Source: CAYJAB01 sp964368305
Lineage (GTDB): Bacteria > Bacillota_I > Bacilli_A > Erysipelotrichales > Erysipelotrichaceae
DNA length: 54,527 bases
Direction: 5' to 3'
NCBI GenBank assembly: GCA_964368305.1
Contig: CAYJAB010000007.1
Coordinates: 1 to 54,527, forward strand
This document shows, piece after piece, positions 43,606 through 51,053 of this stretch (the stretch's first letter is position 1; the number at the start of each line of letters is the position of its first letter). A program made the position numbers and the translations under genes. The notes beneath the pieces were generated by a model. That model was not told the DNA's origin, ran no database searches, and saw nothing but the letters and a program-made list of their open reading frames with translations.

Positions 43606-44419
43606 CCGTTAAGCTTATATCCACTATATGTTTAGGGGCACGATTTTCTTCTTTTGGCAATGTCATATAACTTGGTGCAATTGCTGTACATAAGTATGCA
43701 TGTGCATTATTAGCAATAGGAAAGTCATGTCCTTCAAATTTTGCATATTGTACAGGAAAAATATCTGACTTTTTGAATATGAATGGCTTTAATGGTGATT
43801 TAAATGTCCAAGTCAAATCAAATCCGATATAATCAGAATTTTTATTAATCATCCCATAAAGACGTGCATTACTTACAAACCACGTTTTTAAAAACACTGG
43901 ATTCAAACCAATATTTTCAAATAAGATAATAAATGGCATTAGTATTTGATTTAAAAGTCTGAAAGGTAAATCAGCTAATTTATTTTTTGTGCAATAATCA
44001 TATACAAAAACATCAATAAATAATCCATCACTATCTTTAATTTTATTAGCTAAAAGCGTATTCGCTTCCTTAACATATGTCCCTTTTTTTCTTATTTTCA
44101 TTGCAGGTATTAAAACATTGTATGCTTTATTATATTCATAGCAATGACATACATATTCATCCGATAATTCTTTTCTAATAACTTTAATGAATTTCTTATA
44201 ATCTTCATACATCATAGCGATATCTACGTCATCGTCCCAAGGTATAAACCCTTGATGACGCACAGCACCAAGTGCACTTCCCCCATTTAAAAAATAAGGT
44301 ATATCATGCTTTTTACATACTTTATCGATATCTTTTAGCATATCTAAAAGAACGAGTTGTACATCTCGAACTGTAATTTTACTTCCATCTTTATTTTCTT
44401 TTAAAATATATTCTTCCAT
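43589..44419 (-). CDS. LicD-family phosphotransferase
   Basis: 276 residues. LicD/fukutin-type nucleotidyltransferase-fold core: YFLNGGSALGAVRHQGFIPW (43-62) then DDDVDIAMMYEDYKKF, the DxD metal site. In pneumococci LicD enzymes move phosphocholine from CDP-choline to teichoic acid; other members decorate polysaccharides. The choline-kinase-like gene at 1818 could feed the same pathway, although no CDP-choline synthase is in view. First of a pair with the amidase-like gene. Confidence 0.85.
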   Translation of the reverse strand: MEEYILKENKDGSKITVRDVQLVLLDMLKDIDKVCKKHDIPYFLNGGSALGAVRHQGFIPWDDDVDIAMMYEDYKKFIKVIRKELSDEYVCHCYEYNKAYNVLIPAMKIRKKGTYVKEANTLLANKIKDSDGLFIDVFVYDYCTKNKLADLPFRLLNQILMPFIILFENIGLNPVFLKTWFVSNARLYGMINKNSDYIGFDLTWTFKSPLKPFIFKKSDIFPVQYAKFEGHDFPIANNAHAYLCTAIAPSYMTLPKEENRAPKHIVDISLTDDRHV

Positions 44420-44758
44420 TTTCTCACATCCCGAGATTATTTTAACATAATAAACCTAATTTAAAAAGTCCATTAAAAAGTAAAAAAGATAAACTATTGT
44501 ACGCACAATATAAAGAATCATTTAAGATCTTCTATATTATAAATCGTTTATTTGTATACTGTATTTATCTAAACTTATATATAATGAAACAACATAGAAA
44601 ACACAAGGACATCTATTAATTGTTTATATTAAGATTTACATAATTTGAATGCATTAAGAAAATATAATAAACTATTCGCTAAGCTCTATATATGACTAAA
44701 AGCATCACTATCTCCCCTTGATAATGGTGCTTTTTTTACTAATCTATTTATACTTTTT
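44420..44758. other. 339-bp non-coding interval between licD and the ACR3 gene
   Basis: No ORF or known RNA recognised. It contains the weak licD promoter region near 44440-44480 and a stem-loop (44698-44734). The middle part is AT-rich with no obvious repeat. Confidence 0.6.
44698..44737 (+). terminator. Plus-strand-oriented terminator-like stem-loop
   Basis: 15-bp arms at 44698-44712 and 44720-44734 with one mismatch and one G-U pair, then T to 44737. It points along the plus strand where no gene precedes it; on the minus strand, as the end of the ACR3 transcript, the T tract is poorer. Confidence 0.6.
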
Positions 44759-45811
44759 TCATTTATTAATTATTAACAAACCAATTTTTCGTTGAGTTTG
44801 CGAACTTAACAGCATTAACATAACTGGAACTTCAACAAGCACTCCAACTATTGTAGCCAAAGCAACTGGACTTTGTGCGCCAAATAGTGCGATTGCAACT
44901 GCAACAGATAATTCAAAGAAATTTGATGCACCAATCATACCTGCTGGTGCTGCAATATTATGTGGAAGTTTTAAAAGCTTTGCTGCAAAATATGCGATTA
45001 AGAAAATAAGCACAGTTTGAATAATCAGTGGAATTGCTATTAATGCAATATGAAGTGGATTTTCTAATATTACATTTCCTTGTGTGGAAAAGATAATTGT
45101 TAACGTTAATAATAAACCGATAATTGTAACAGAAGAAAATTTTGGAATAAACTTACTCTCAAAATATTCAATCCCTTTGTTTTTTATAATTACACTTCGT
45201 GTAATTACTCCAGCAACTAGTGGAATTACAACAAACAAAACTACAGCCAAAATCAAAGTAGCCCACGGAACTGTAACACCACTCACTCCTAACAAAAATG
45301 CGACAATCGGCGTAAATGCAACTAATATCAATAAATCATTTGTAGCAACTTGAACTACAGTATATGCAGGGTCACCTTTTGTTAAGTGAGACCATACAAA
45401 TACCATCGCGGTACAAGGTGCTGCACCTAATAATACTGCACCTGATAAATATTCTGTTGCAAGATCATGTGGTATTAGATTTTTAAATACACCGTAAAAG
45501 AAAAATGCAGCAATTCCAAACATTGTAAAAGGTTTAATCAACCAATTTACAATCCATGTAACAAACAACCCTTTTGGGTTTTTTCCTACATTTTTGATAC
45601 TCTTAAAATCTACTTTTAACATCATTGGATAAATCATTAACCAAATTAATATTGCGATTGGAATCGATATATTCGCAAATTCTAACGTGTTCAAAAATGC
45701 AGGTATACTAGGCAAATACTTTCCAATTAATACTCCGATAACCATACATGCAATTACCCAAAATGTTAGATATCTTTCAAAAAATCCTATTCCTTGTGTT
45801 TGTTTTTCCAT
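44759..45811 (-). CDS. ACR3-family arsenite efflux transporter
   Basis: 350 residues, ten membrane segments. Signature GAVLLGAAPCTAMVFVWSHL with C133, the conserved cysteine of ACR3, and GASNFFELSVAVAIALFGAQ in helix 9. It exports arsenite using the proton gradient. AAGGAG precedes the ATG. There is no arsR, arsC or arsA in the window, yet the promoter carries two copies of an ArsR-like operator, so the regulator is probably encoded elsewhere. Confidence 0.93.
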   Translation of the reverse strand: MEKQTQGIGFFERYLTFWVIACMVIGVLIGKYLPSIPAFLNTLEFANISIPIAILIWLMIYPMMLKVDFKSIKNVGKNPKGLFVTWIVNWLIKPFTMFGIAAFFFYGVFKNLIPHDLATEYLSGAVLLGAAPCTAMVFVWSHLTKGDPAYTVVQVATNDLLILVAFTPIVAFLLGVSGVTVPWATLILAVVLFVVIPLVAGVITRSVIIKNKGIEYFESKFIPKFSSVTIIGLLLTLTIIFSTQGNVILENPLHIALIAIPLIIQTVLIFLIAYFAAKLLKLPHNIAAPAGMIGASNFFELSVAVAIALFGAQSPVALATIVGVLVEVPVMLMLLSSQTQRKIGLLIINK

Positions 45812-45822
45812 AAATACTCCTT

Positions 45823-45900
45823 CAAATCAATTTTTTTTGATACGTATATTTTATTATCGATCCGTGTGTATGTCAACAATTAAATCAATTTTTTTTGATT
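45823..45900 (-). promoter_or_regulatory. ACR3 promoter with twin inverted-repeat operators
   Basis: Promoter on the minus strand: TTGACA (45876-45871), 17-nt spacer, TAAAAT (45853-45848). Identical boxes AAATCAATTTTTTTTGAT (plus-strand reading) flank it at 45824-45841 and 45882-45899, 58 bp apart. Each has the dyad ATCAA-N6-TTGAT. One covers the initial transcribed region and the other lies just upstream of -35, a layout suited to repression by a dimeric ArsR/SmtB protein. Confidence 0.75.
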
Positions 45901-45906
45901 TGATTT

Positions 45907-45935
45907 ATAAAAAAGAAATCACAATGTGATTTCTT
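45907..45935 (-). terminator. asnS terminator
   Basis: 10-bp arms at 45913-45922 and 45926-45935 with a 3-nt loop; on the minus strand TTTTTTATAA follows. Confidence 0.8.
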
Positions 45936-45941
45936 AATTTA

Positions 45942-47324
45942 CTAAAAGTCTAAATTTTTTGGAGTACGCGCAAATGGAATAACATCTCTAATATTTTTCA
46001 TACCTGTAATGTACATCAAGAAACGTTCAAATCCTAACCCAAATCCTGCATGTTTAACTCCACCAAAGCGACGTAAATCTAAATACCAATCTAATGCTTC
46101 TTCATGTATATTCATCTCTTCCATACGTGATTTTAAAACGTCCATTCTTTCTTCTCTTTGTGAACCACCTACAAGTTCCCCAACAGATGGTACAAGTAAG
46201 TCACAAGCTGCAACTGTTTTATTGTCATCATTCATTCTCATGTAAAACGCTTTAATGTCTGCAGGATAGTCTGTTAAAAACATAGGTCCTTTTGCGATGC
46301 TTTCACATAAATACCTTTCATGCTCTGTTTGAAGATCTATTCCCCACTCAACGTTAACTTCGAACTTCTTATCTGCATTTTTTAAATGCTCAATTGCTTC
46401 TGTATAAGTCATTCTTGTGAACGCAGAATTTTTAACAAGATCTAATCTTTCAAATAATGTTTTGTCAATCATTGTATTAAAGAAGTTCATTTCTTCTGGA
46501 CAGTTTTCCATTACATATTCAATACATGATTTAATCATATCTTCAATTAAATCCATATCATCTTCTAAATCTGCAAACGCAATTTCAGGTTCAATCATCC
46601 AAAACTCATTTGCATGCGTTGTTGTATTTGAGTTTTCTGCTCTAAATGTAGGACCAAATGTATAAACATCTCTAAATGCTAAAGCAAACGCCTCTGCATG
46701 TAATTGGCCTGACACAGAGAGTGACGCACGTTTTGAAAATAAATCTTCTTCATATTTGTCGTCTTTGCGTGTTGTTACAGTGAAGACTTCTCCTGCGCCT
46801 TCCGCATCATTGCCAGTAATAATTGGTGCGTGTACGTATACAAAACCTTGTGACTGGAAGAATTCATGGATTGCCATAGATAATACACTTCTTACTCTAA
46901 AAACAGCGCTAAATGTATTTGTTCTTGGTCTTAAATGTCCAATTTCTCTTAAATACTCAAAAGAATGTCTTTTCTTTTGAAGTGGATAAGAATTATCACA
47001 TCCACCTTCTAGTACAACTTCTGTAACGTGAATTTCAAAAGGTTGTTTTGCTTCTGGTGTTAAAATAAACTTACCAGTGATTGTAAGTGCACTTCCTGTT
47101 AGATATTTTTCTACATCATCAAAATTAGAGAGTGATTTTTCATACACTAACTGACAGTTTTTAAAATAAGTTCCATCATTAAATTCAATAAACCCTAATG
47201 AACCATTACTACGATTTGTCCTTACCCATCCTTGTAATTGGACATACTCTACTGAATCCATCTCCATTTGATTGTTTAGCTGAACCATATCATATAGCTC
47301 TCTAATTGTCATAAAAGTGATCAT
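45942..47324 (-). CDS. asnS: Asparaginyl-tRNA synthetase
   Basis: 460 residues from the ATG at 47324 (MITFMTIRELYDMVQLNNQM) with GGAGG 7 nt upstream; the upstream reading from 47396 runs through the T-box leader and is not real. N-terminal OB anticodon-binding domain (VQLQGWVRTNRSNGSLGFIE), class II motif 2 FRAENSNTTTHANEFWMIEPE-type region, and motif 3 GFGLGFERFLMYITG. It charges tRNA-Asn. Controlled by the T-box leader with an AAC specifier, which independently supports asparagine. Confidence 0.96.
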   Translation of the reverse strand: MITFMTIRELYDMVQLNNQMEMDSVEYVQLQGWVRTNRSNGSLGFIEFNDGTYFKNCQLVYEKSLSNFDDVEKYLTGSALTITGKFILTPEAKQPFEIHVTEVVLEGGCDNSYPLQKKRHSFEYLREIGHLRPRTNTFSAVFRVRSVLSMAIHEFFQSQGFVYVHAPIITGNDAEGAGEVFTVTTRKDDKYEEDLFSKRASLSVSGQLHAEAFALAFRDVYTFGPTFRAENSNTTTHANEFWMIEPEIAFADLEDDMDLIEDMIKSCIEYVMENCPEEMNFFNTMIDKTLFERLDLVKNSAFTRMTYTEAIEHLKNADKKFEVNVEWGIDLQTEHERYLCESIAKGPMFLTDYPADIKAFYMRMNDDNKTVAACDLLVPSVGELVGGSQREERMDVLKSRMEEMNIHEEALDWYLDLRRFGGVKHAGFGLGFERFLMYITGMKNIRDVIPFARTPKNLDF

Positions 47325-47344
47325 TGTCTTTCCTCCTTGATCTT

Positions 47345-47570
47345 TATAAATAAAAAAACGTTCCAATAAGGAACGTTTTAAATTACGCGGTACCATCCTT
47401 TTTTATATAGACACATCTATATACTCTCAACACGTTAACGCCGTAATACGCAATTGTCTACTTAATTCTCCAATTGAGCCAATAAAGTGTTACTTCTAAT
47501 CATAACGTTGTCTAATTTCACCTTACTTAGACTCTCTTTGAAACTCCATGATTTAGCTCTTTATTGATCG
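47345..47570 (-). promoter_or_regulatory. T-box riboswitch of asnS (specifier AAC, Asn)
   Basis: T-box sequence AAGGATGGTACCGCG on the minus strand at 47400-47386, followed by a terminator stem with arms 47355-47364 and 47370-47379 and a T run (47358-47352). In stem I, AGTA (47527-47524) and GAA (47496-47494) form the loop-E pair, and AAC (47491-47489) follows GAA by two bases with A after it, the standard position of the specifier. AAC is an Asn codon. Uncharged tRNA-Asn would favour readthrough into asnS. The leader starts inside or just after the end of rex; a separate promoter is not obvious. Confidence 0.92.
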
Positions 47571-47571
47571 C

Positions 47572-48192
47572 TTATTTAATTGCATTTGTTTGAAATACTA
47601 ATTCTTGAATTGTTGAAACTACATCAACTGATTTAATCGCAACATTTTTCGGAACATTGATGTGCTGATGTGTAAAATCTACAATTCCCACAATACCACA
47701 ATCAATTAACTTCTCAACCGTCTCTTGTACATTACTACTAACTGTTAGTATAGCAATACGACAATTTTCTGGCATTTTTTCTTTTAATTCATCAATATGA
47801 TAAACTGGAACACCACTTGGGTTATTCTCAGGTATATTTACGTCGAAAGCACAAACAATCTCTCCTACTACATGACTCCAACGATTATAATTTAATAAGG
47901 CTCTACCTAAATTACCAGCACCTACTAAAATAATTTTTTCATCGAAATTTACCCCTAGTTGTCCATTGAAAATATCTATCAAACTATTAATATCATAACC
48001 ATATCCTTGTTTTCCAAGATTTCCAATAAAAGAAAAATCTCTGCGAATTGTTGTAGGTTCAATTCCGACATATTCGCTTAATTCTTTTGACATTATTTTC
48101 TCTTTTCCCATTGCACTTAATTTTCTTAAAGCTTTAAGATACACTGGATATCGCTGTAATGTCGCTTTTGGAACTACTCTATTTTCTTGCAT
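47572..48192 (-). CDS. rex: Redox-sensing transcriptional repressor Rex
   Basis: 206 residues from the ATG at 48192 (MQENRVVPKATLQRYPVYLK), with AGAGGG about 8 nt before it; the ATG at 48219 lies upstream of the predicted transcription start. N-terminal winged helix (SKELSEYVGIEPTTIRRDFS), Rossmann fold with GAGNLGRALLNY. Rex represses fermentation and respiration genes when NAD+ is high and releases DNA with NADH. Candidate operators lie at its own promoter and upstream of nifJ. Confidence 0.96.
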   Translation of the reverse strand: MQENRVVPKATLQRYPVYLKALRKLSAMGKEKIMSKELSEYVGIEPTTIRRDFSFIGNLGKQGYGYDINSLIDIFNGQLGVNFDEKIILVGAGNLGRALLNYNRWSHVVGEIVCAFDVNIPENNPSGVPVYHIDELKEKMPENCRIAILTVSSNVQETVEKLIDCGIVGIVDFTHQHINVPKNVAIKSVDVVSTIQELVFQTNAIK

Positions 48193-48214
48193 AATTACTT
48201 CCCTCTCGACATAT

Positions 48215-48244
48215 ATCATAGCACACTTGTGAAAGTTTTCAAGA
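48215..48244 (-). promoter_or_regulatory. rex promoter with overlapping Rex operator
   Basis: Minus strand TTGAAA (48242-48237), 16-nt spacer, TGC-TATGAT (48220-48215). TTGTGAAAGTTTTCAAGA on the plus strand at 48227-48244 matches 12 of the 14 specified positions of TTGTGAA-N4-TTCACAA and covers the -35, suggesting autorepression. Confidence 0.65.
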
Positions 48245-48251
48245 ATTAAAT

Positions 48252-48677
48252 TTAATAAGAGTCTGTATATTTAAATACAAATTCATCTTCTAGTTCTAAA
48301 ACAAGTGATGATACCCCAGGACAATATCCTGCAGCTTTACATGTTTCATTTGTTTCTGATGAATATAACCACCATGGACCAGTTTCCATGCTTCCTTGTT
48401 CTATACCATACATCGAAATAATAAATGCACCAAACCCACCACTCATGTCAAATTCTGTCTTCAACTCTTCTTCTTCTAATAAAAAATCATATAATGTTTC
48501 AGCATCTGTGTAGAAAACTTTATCTAAAAGCACTTCATCCTCATTCATTGCATCTACAATTGTGATTTGAAGCTCTTTTTCACCTTCTTTTGCTTTTGGC
48601 ATTAACTCATTTACAAAAACAATAACTCCTAAAATAACTAACACAATAACTCCAGATAATAATAATTTCTTTTTCAT
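48252..48677 (-). CDS. Membrane-anchored DUF4430-type protein, B12 operon
   Basis: 141 residues from the ATG at 48677 (MKKKLLLSGVIVLVILGVIV), with AAAGGAAG about 8 nt before it; the longer reading from 48725 lies within the neighbouring gene. One N-terminal membrane segment, then an extracytoplasmic domain ending in GPWWLYSSETNE and an end rich in acid residues. This matches DUF4430, a fold related to the C-terminal domain of transcobalamin/intrinsic factor. As the third gene behind a cobalamin riboswitch, it may be a surface binding partner for cobalamin. No lipobox is seen, so the anchor is the membrane helix. Confidence 0.75.
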   Translation of the reverse strand: MKKKLLLSGVIVLVILGVIVFVNELMPKAKEGEKELQITIVDAMNEDEVLLDKVFYTDAETLYDFLLEEEELKTEFDMSGGFGAFIISMYGIEQGSMETGPWWLYSSETNETCKAAGYCPGVSSLVLELEDEFVFKYTDSY

Positions 48678-48678
48678 C

Positions 48679-49173
48679 TTAATACTTCCTTTCAATTTTA
48701 TTAAGTACATTGTAAAGTGGTTCAAATAAGAACATAGCGCTCACAAATGAGATACCACCTTGTATTAGAGAGGTTTTTAACCCTAGAATAATATAAAATA
48801 TTGTAACTTCAACAGAAAACAAAATGAACGATAAATCTAACAATTGTCCGGTAAGTAGCGAACAAAACCCAATTAAAAAATAGAGCAAATAAGGATATTT
48901 TAACAAAATTGATTTCAATGTACTAAATAGCATACTATACGTTGGATAGATTACTAAATACATCATAGAAAATATAGATACACCTTGTACAAACATGTTA
49001 ATTATCGCAAAGATGATAGACGCTAATACCGCTTCTTTCTTTTTAAAGACACATCCATTAATTGCCACAACAAGAGTGATTACCTCAACATATAGAATAT
49101 GAGAAAAACTCGTAAAAGCGACAAATTGAATACAAGCGATAATAGCTATTTTACTTATTTGTTTTGAAGTCAT
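48679..49173 (-). CDS. Small integral membrane protein resembling an ECF S-component, B12 operon
   Basis: 164 residues from the ATG at 49173; a TTG at 49188 would add five. Five or six membrane segments, N-terminus MTSKQISKIAIIACIQFVAF, which resembles the start of S-components (substrate-binding subunits) of energy-coupling-factor vitamin transporters. No strong ribosome site; the start overlaps the upstream gene by 23 nt, implying coupling. In a cobalamin-riboswitch operon the expected substrate is cobalamin or a precursor. The EcfA/EcfT energising module would be elsewhere. The sequence does not let me name the subgroup. Confidence 0.65.
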   Translation of the reverse strand: MTSKQISKIAIIACIQFVAFTSFSHILYVEVITLVVAINGCVFKKKEAVLASIIFAIINMFVQGVSIFSMMYLVIYPTYSMLFSTLKSILLKYPYLLYFLIGFCSLLTGQLLDLSFILFSVEVTIFYIILGLKTSLIQGGISFVSAMFLFEPLYNVLNKIERKY

Positions 49174-49663
49174 ATGACTTTGATACAAATTCTATTTCTT
49201 GATGATTTGACATTTTATTTTCATAACAACTCATCATAAATACTAAATTAGACATTAAATTCAAACTATCTAATACAATTTGTTTTACTTCCTTTTCATT
49301 CGCATTGATTTTATACGCAATTCTGACAACAGCTTTGATCTTACTTCGAATCACATGCAAGATACTCCCACCTTTTGTACCTGTTGGTAAAATAAAATAA
49401 TTAATACTTCCAACCTTTTCTAAGTATGTATCATAGAGTTCTAACAATACATCAAAATCTTCCTTTGTAATAGCACATTTTCCTCTAATTGATCCATTTA
49501 AGTGGTACATATAATAATTAAGTTGATTTAACTCTTTAATATGCTCACAAAAATTGTTTGCTACTCCTAATAAACTACTTACTTCATCCGTTAAAATTTC
49601 ATAATCACATTGCATAGACTCTTCTGTTAAATATGAATATGCACAACATCTTAAATCTTTCAT
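49151..49663 (-). CDS. Divergent cob(I)alamin adenosyltransferase-like (PduO-type) protein, B12 operon
   Basis: 170 residues, helical. GGSILHVIRSKIKAVVRIAY (about 115-134) and VLDSLNLMSNLVFMMSCYEN near 148-167 align with the two most conserved helices of PduO-type adenosyltransferases (usually LHxARTxxRRAER and LNRLSDxLF). The N-terminal nucleotide loop (TGDxGxT type) is missing and the key arginines of the helix are changed, so activity is not assured; a cobalamin-handling or regulatory role is possible. AGGAGG precedes the ATG at 49663, right after the riboswitch terminator. First gene of the operon. Confidence 0.6.
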   Translation of the reverse strand: MKDLRCCAYSYLTEESMQCDYEILTDEVSSLLGVANNFCEHIKELNQLNYYMYHLNGSIRGKCAITKEDFDVLLELYDTYLEKVGSINYFILPTGTKGGSILHVIRSKIKAVVRIAYKINANEKEVKQIVLDSLNLMSNLVFMMSCYENKMSNHQEIEFVSKSYDFKTNK

Positions 49664-49675
49664 GTTTACCTCCTA

Positions 49676-49704
49676 ACAAAAAAAACTCATTCTAATGAAT
49701 GAGT
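49676..49704 (-). terminator. Riboswitch expression-platform terminator
   Basis: Arms at 49685-49691 and 49698-49704 with a 6-nt loop; on the minus strand a T run (49684-49678) ends just before the AGGAGG of the adenosyltransferase-like gene. Cobalamin binding should promote termination. Confidence 0.8.
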
Positions 49705-49759
49705 GAAATATGCTTAAAAACAGCACTTTCTCACACCCAGAAGAAAATAAACACGCAAA

Positions 49760-49912
49760 TTTTGGCAGGTCTACCGGCTTAACTTCACTTTACTCTCCTA
49801 CCTTCCCGCTTATAAGCAGTGGCTATTTAGGATTTCATCCGTATCACGGTTGCTGGGACAGCTATAGAATCTTACTATATTCCCTATTGAGTCATATGAC
49901 ACCAACTTTGCT
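49760..49912 (-). ncRNA. Cobalamin riboswitch aptamer
   Basis: Minus-strand elements in order: GTTGGTG (49906-49900), GGGAA, GATTC, AGCTGTCCCAGCAACCGTGA (B12-box core, normally GCGGTCCCGCCACTGTGA-like, about 49864-49845), GCCACTGC, then AAGCCGGTAGACCTGCC (49780-49764). These correspond to the conserved blocks of cobalamin riboswitches. The plus-strand ORF 49710-49928 is an artefact of this RNA. Confidence 0.93.
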
Positions 49913-49917
49913 TACTT

Positions 49918-49946
49918 ATTATATATGATAGTTTATGATAATACAA
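49918..49946 (-). promoter_or_regulatory. Promoter of the cobalamin operon
   Basis: Minus strand TTGTAT (49946-49941), 17-nt spacer, TATAAT (49923-49918), just ahead of the aptamer. Confidence 0.75.
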
Positions 49947-49990
49947 TCTATTTGTAAAAATATATGATATGAACTATTTATTAAACAAAA

Positions 49991-50014
49991 GAAAAACGAC
50001 TATAAAAATAGTCG
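49991..50014 (-). terminator. tsa operon terminator
   Basis: 7-bp arms at 49997-50003 and 50008-50014; on the minus strand GTTTTTC follows. About 30 nt after the tsaD stop. Confidence 0.75.
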
Positions 50015-50042
50015 CTATAAATATCTAATAGTGATGTCTAAA

Positions 50043-51053
50043 TTAGTTTTCTATATCATAACTTGCCTTCGCACCATCACTAAAATCAGATCTTATATTT
50101 TTTATGTATCCGATATATCCAGATGCAGCGATCATCGCAGCATTATCAGTACAACAAAACAATGGTGGAATTGTCAATTTTATGTCGCTATATTCTTTCA
50201 TATCTTCACTTATTTTTTTTCTTAAATAACTATTTGCAGCAACACCGCCTGCTAAAACAACATGTTTTGGTTTATATTTTTCTACAGCTAGAAGTGTTTT
50301 TCTTACTAATTCATCCACTGCCGTTGTTTGAAATGTGCACGCTAAATCTGCATCGATGATTTCACGTCCTGCTTTTTTCTCTCTAGCAACTAGCTGAAGC
50401 ACAGCACTTTTTAGTCCACTAAATGAAAAATCAAACTCATTTTCTGTCTTAGGTACAGGAAGTTTATAATTAGCACTTCCTTGTTTTGATATACGATCTA
50501 TTTGTACACCCCCTGGGTATCCAAGCCCCATTACACGGGCTACTTTATCAAAAGCTTCCCCAATAGCATCATCTTGTGTAGAACCTACAACAGTATAATC
50601 ATAATCTTCTTTCATATATAGTAGCTCTGTATGACCACCTGATACTACAAGCGCTAAAAGCGGAAACTCTAATTCATCCACAAACCCATTTGCATAGATA
50701 TGTCCTGAAATATGATGTACCGGTATTAAAGGTTTTTGATACATCCAAGCAATCGTTTTTGCTGCTTGAACACCAATATGTAGACAGCCTATTAATCCAG
50801 GACCTTTCGTATATGCCACGGCATCGATATCGTCCATTGTAATATTAGATTTTTCTAACGCTTCCTCTACCACTACAGAAATATTTTCTACGTGGATTCT
50901 GCTCGCTACTTCCGGCACAACACCACCATACTTTGTATGTGTACTGATTTGTGAACTTACAATGTTTGATAGTATTTCTTTTCCATTTTTTACAATTGCA
51001 CAAGCTGTTTCATCACAACTTGATTCAATAGCTAAGATTATTATATCTTTCAT
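50043..51053 (-). CDS. tsaD: tRNA threonylcarbamoyladenosine (t6A) transferase TsaD
   Basis: 336 residues, ASKHA fold. LAIESSCDETACAIV start, VASRIHVE, GPGLIGCLHIG, and metal ligands H114 and H118 in PVHHISGHIYANG; VLAGGVAANSYLR near the end. With TsaB and TsaE it makes t6A37 in tRNAs that read ANN codons. It overlaps rimI by 4 nt (ATGA) in tsaE-tsaB-rimI-tsaD. Confidence 0.96.
   Translation of the reverse strand: MKDIIILAIESSCDETACAIVKNGKEILSNIVSSQISTHTKYGGVVPEVASRIHVENISVVVEEALEKSNITMDDIDAVAYTKGPGLIGCLHIGVQAAKTIAWMYQKPLIPVHHISGHIYANGFVDELEFPLLALVVSGGHTELLYMKEDYDYTVVGSTQDDAIGEAFDKVARVMGLGYPGGVQIDRISKQGSANYKLPVPKTENEFDFSFSGLKSAVLQLVAREKKAGREIIDADLACTFQTTAVDELVRKTLLAVEKYKPKHVVLAGGVAANSYLRKKISEDMKEYSDIKLTIPPLFCCTDNAAMIAASGYIGYIKNIRSDFSDGAKASYDIEN

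Larger units (their letters stand above)
49664..50042. other. 379-bp interval: tsaD terminator, promoter, riboswitch and expression platform
   Basis: This gene-free stretch is explained by separate entries: the cobalamin riboswitch terminator, aptamer and promoter (to 49946) and the tsaD terminator (49997-50014). About 49947-49990 is AT-rich with nothing recognised. Confidence 0.8.

Noticed and set aside
47325..47396. Longer asnS start at 47396
   Set aside because: It begins in the T-box sequence and contains the antiterminator/terminator region; the ATG at 47324 has a proper ribosome site.
49710..49928. Plus-strand ORF of 72 codons
   Set aside because: It lies entirely across the cobalamin riboswitch on the opposite strand and has no ribosome site or recognisable product.
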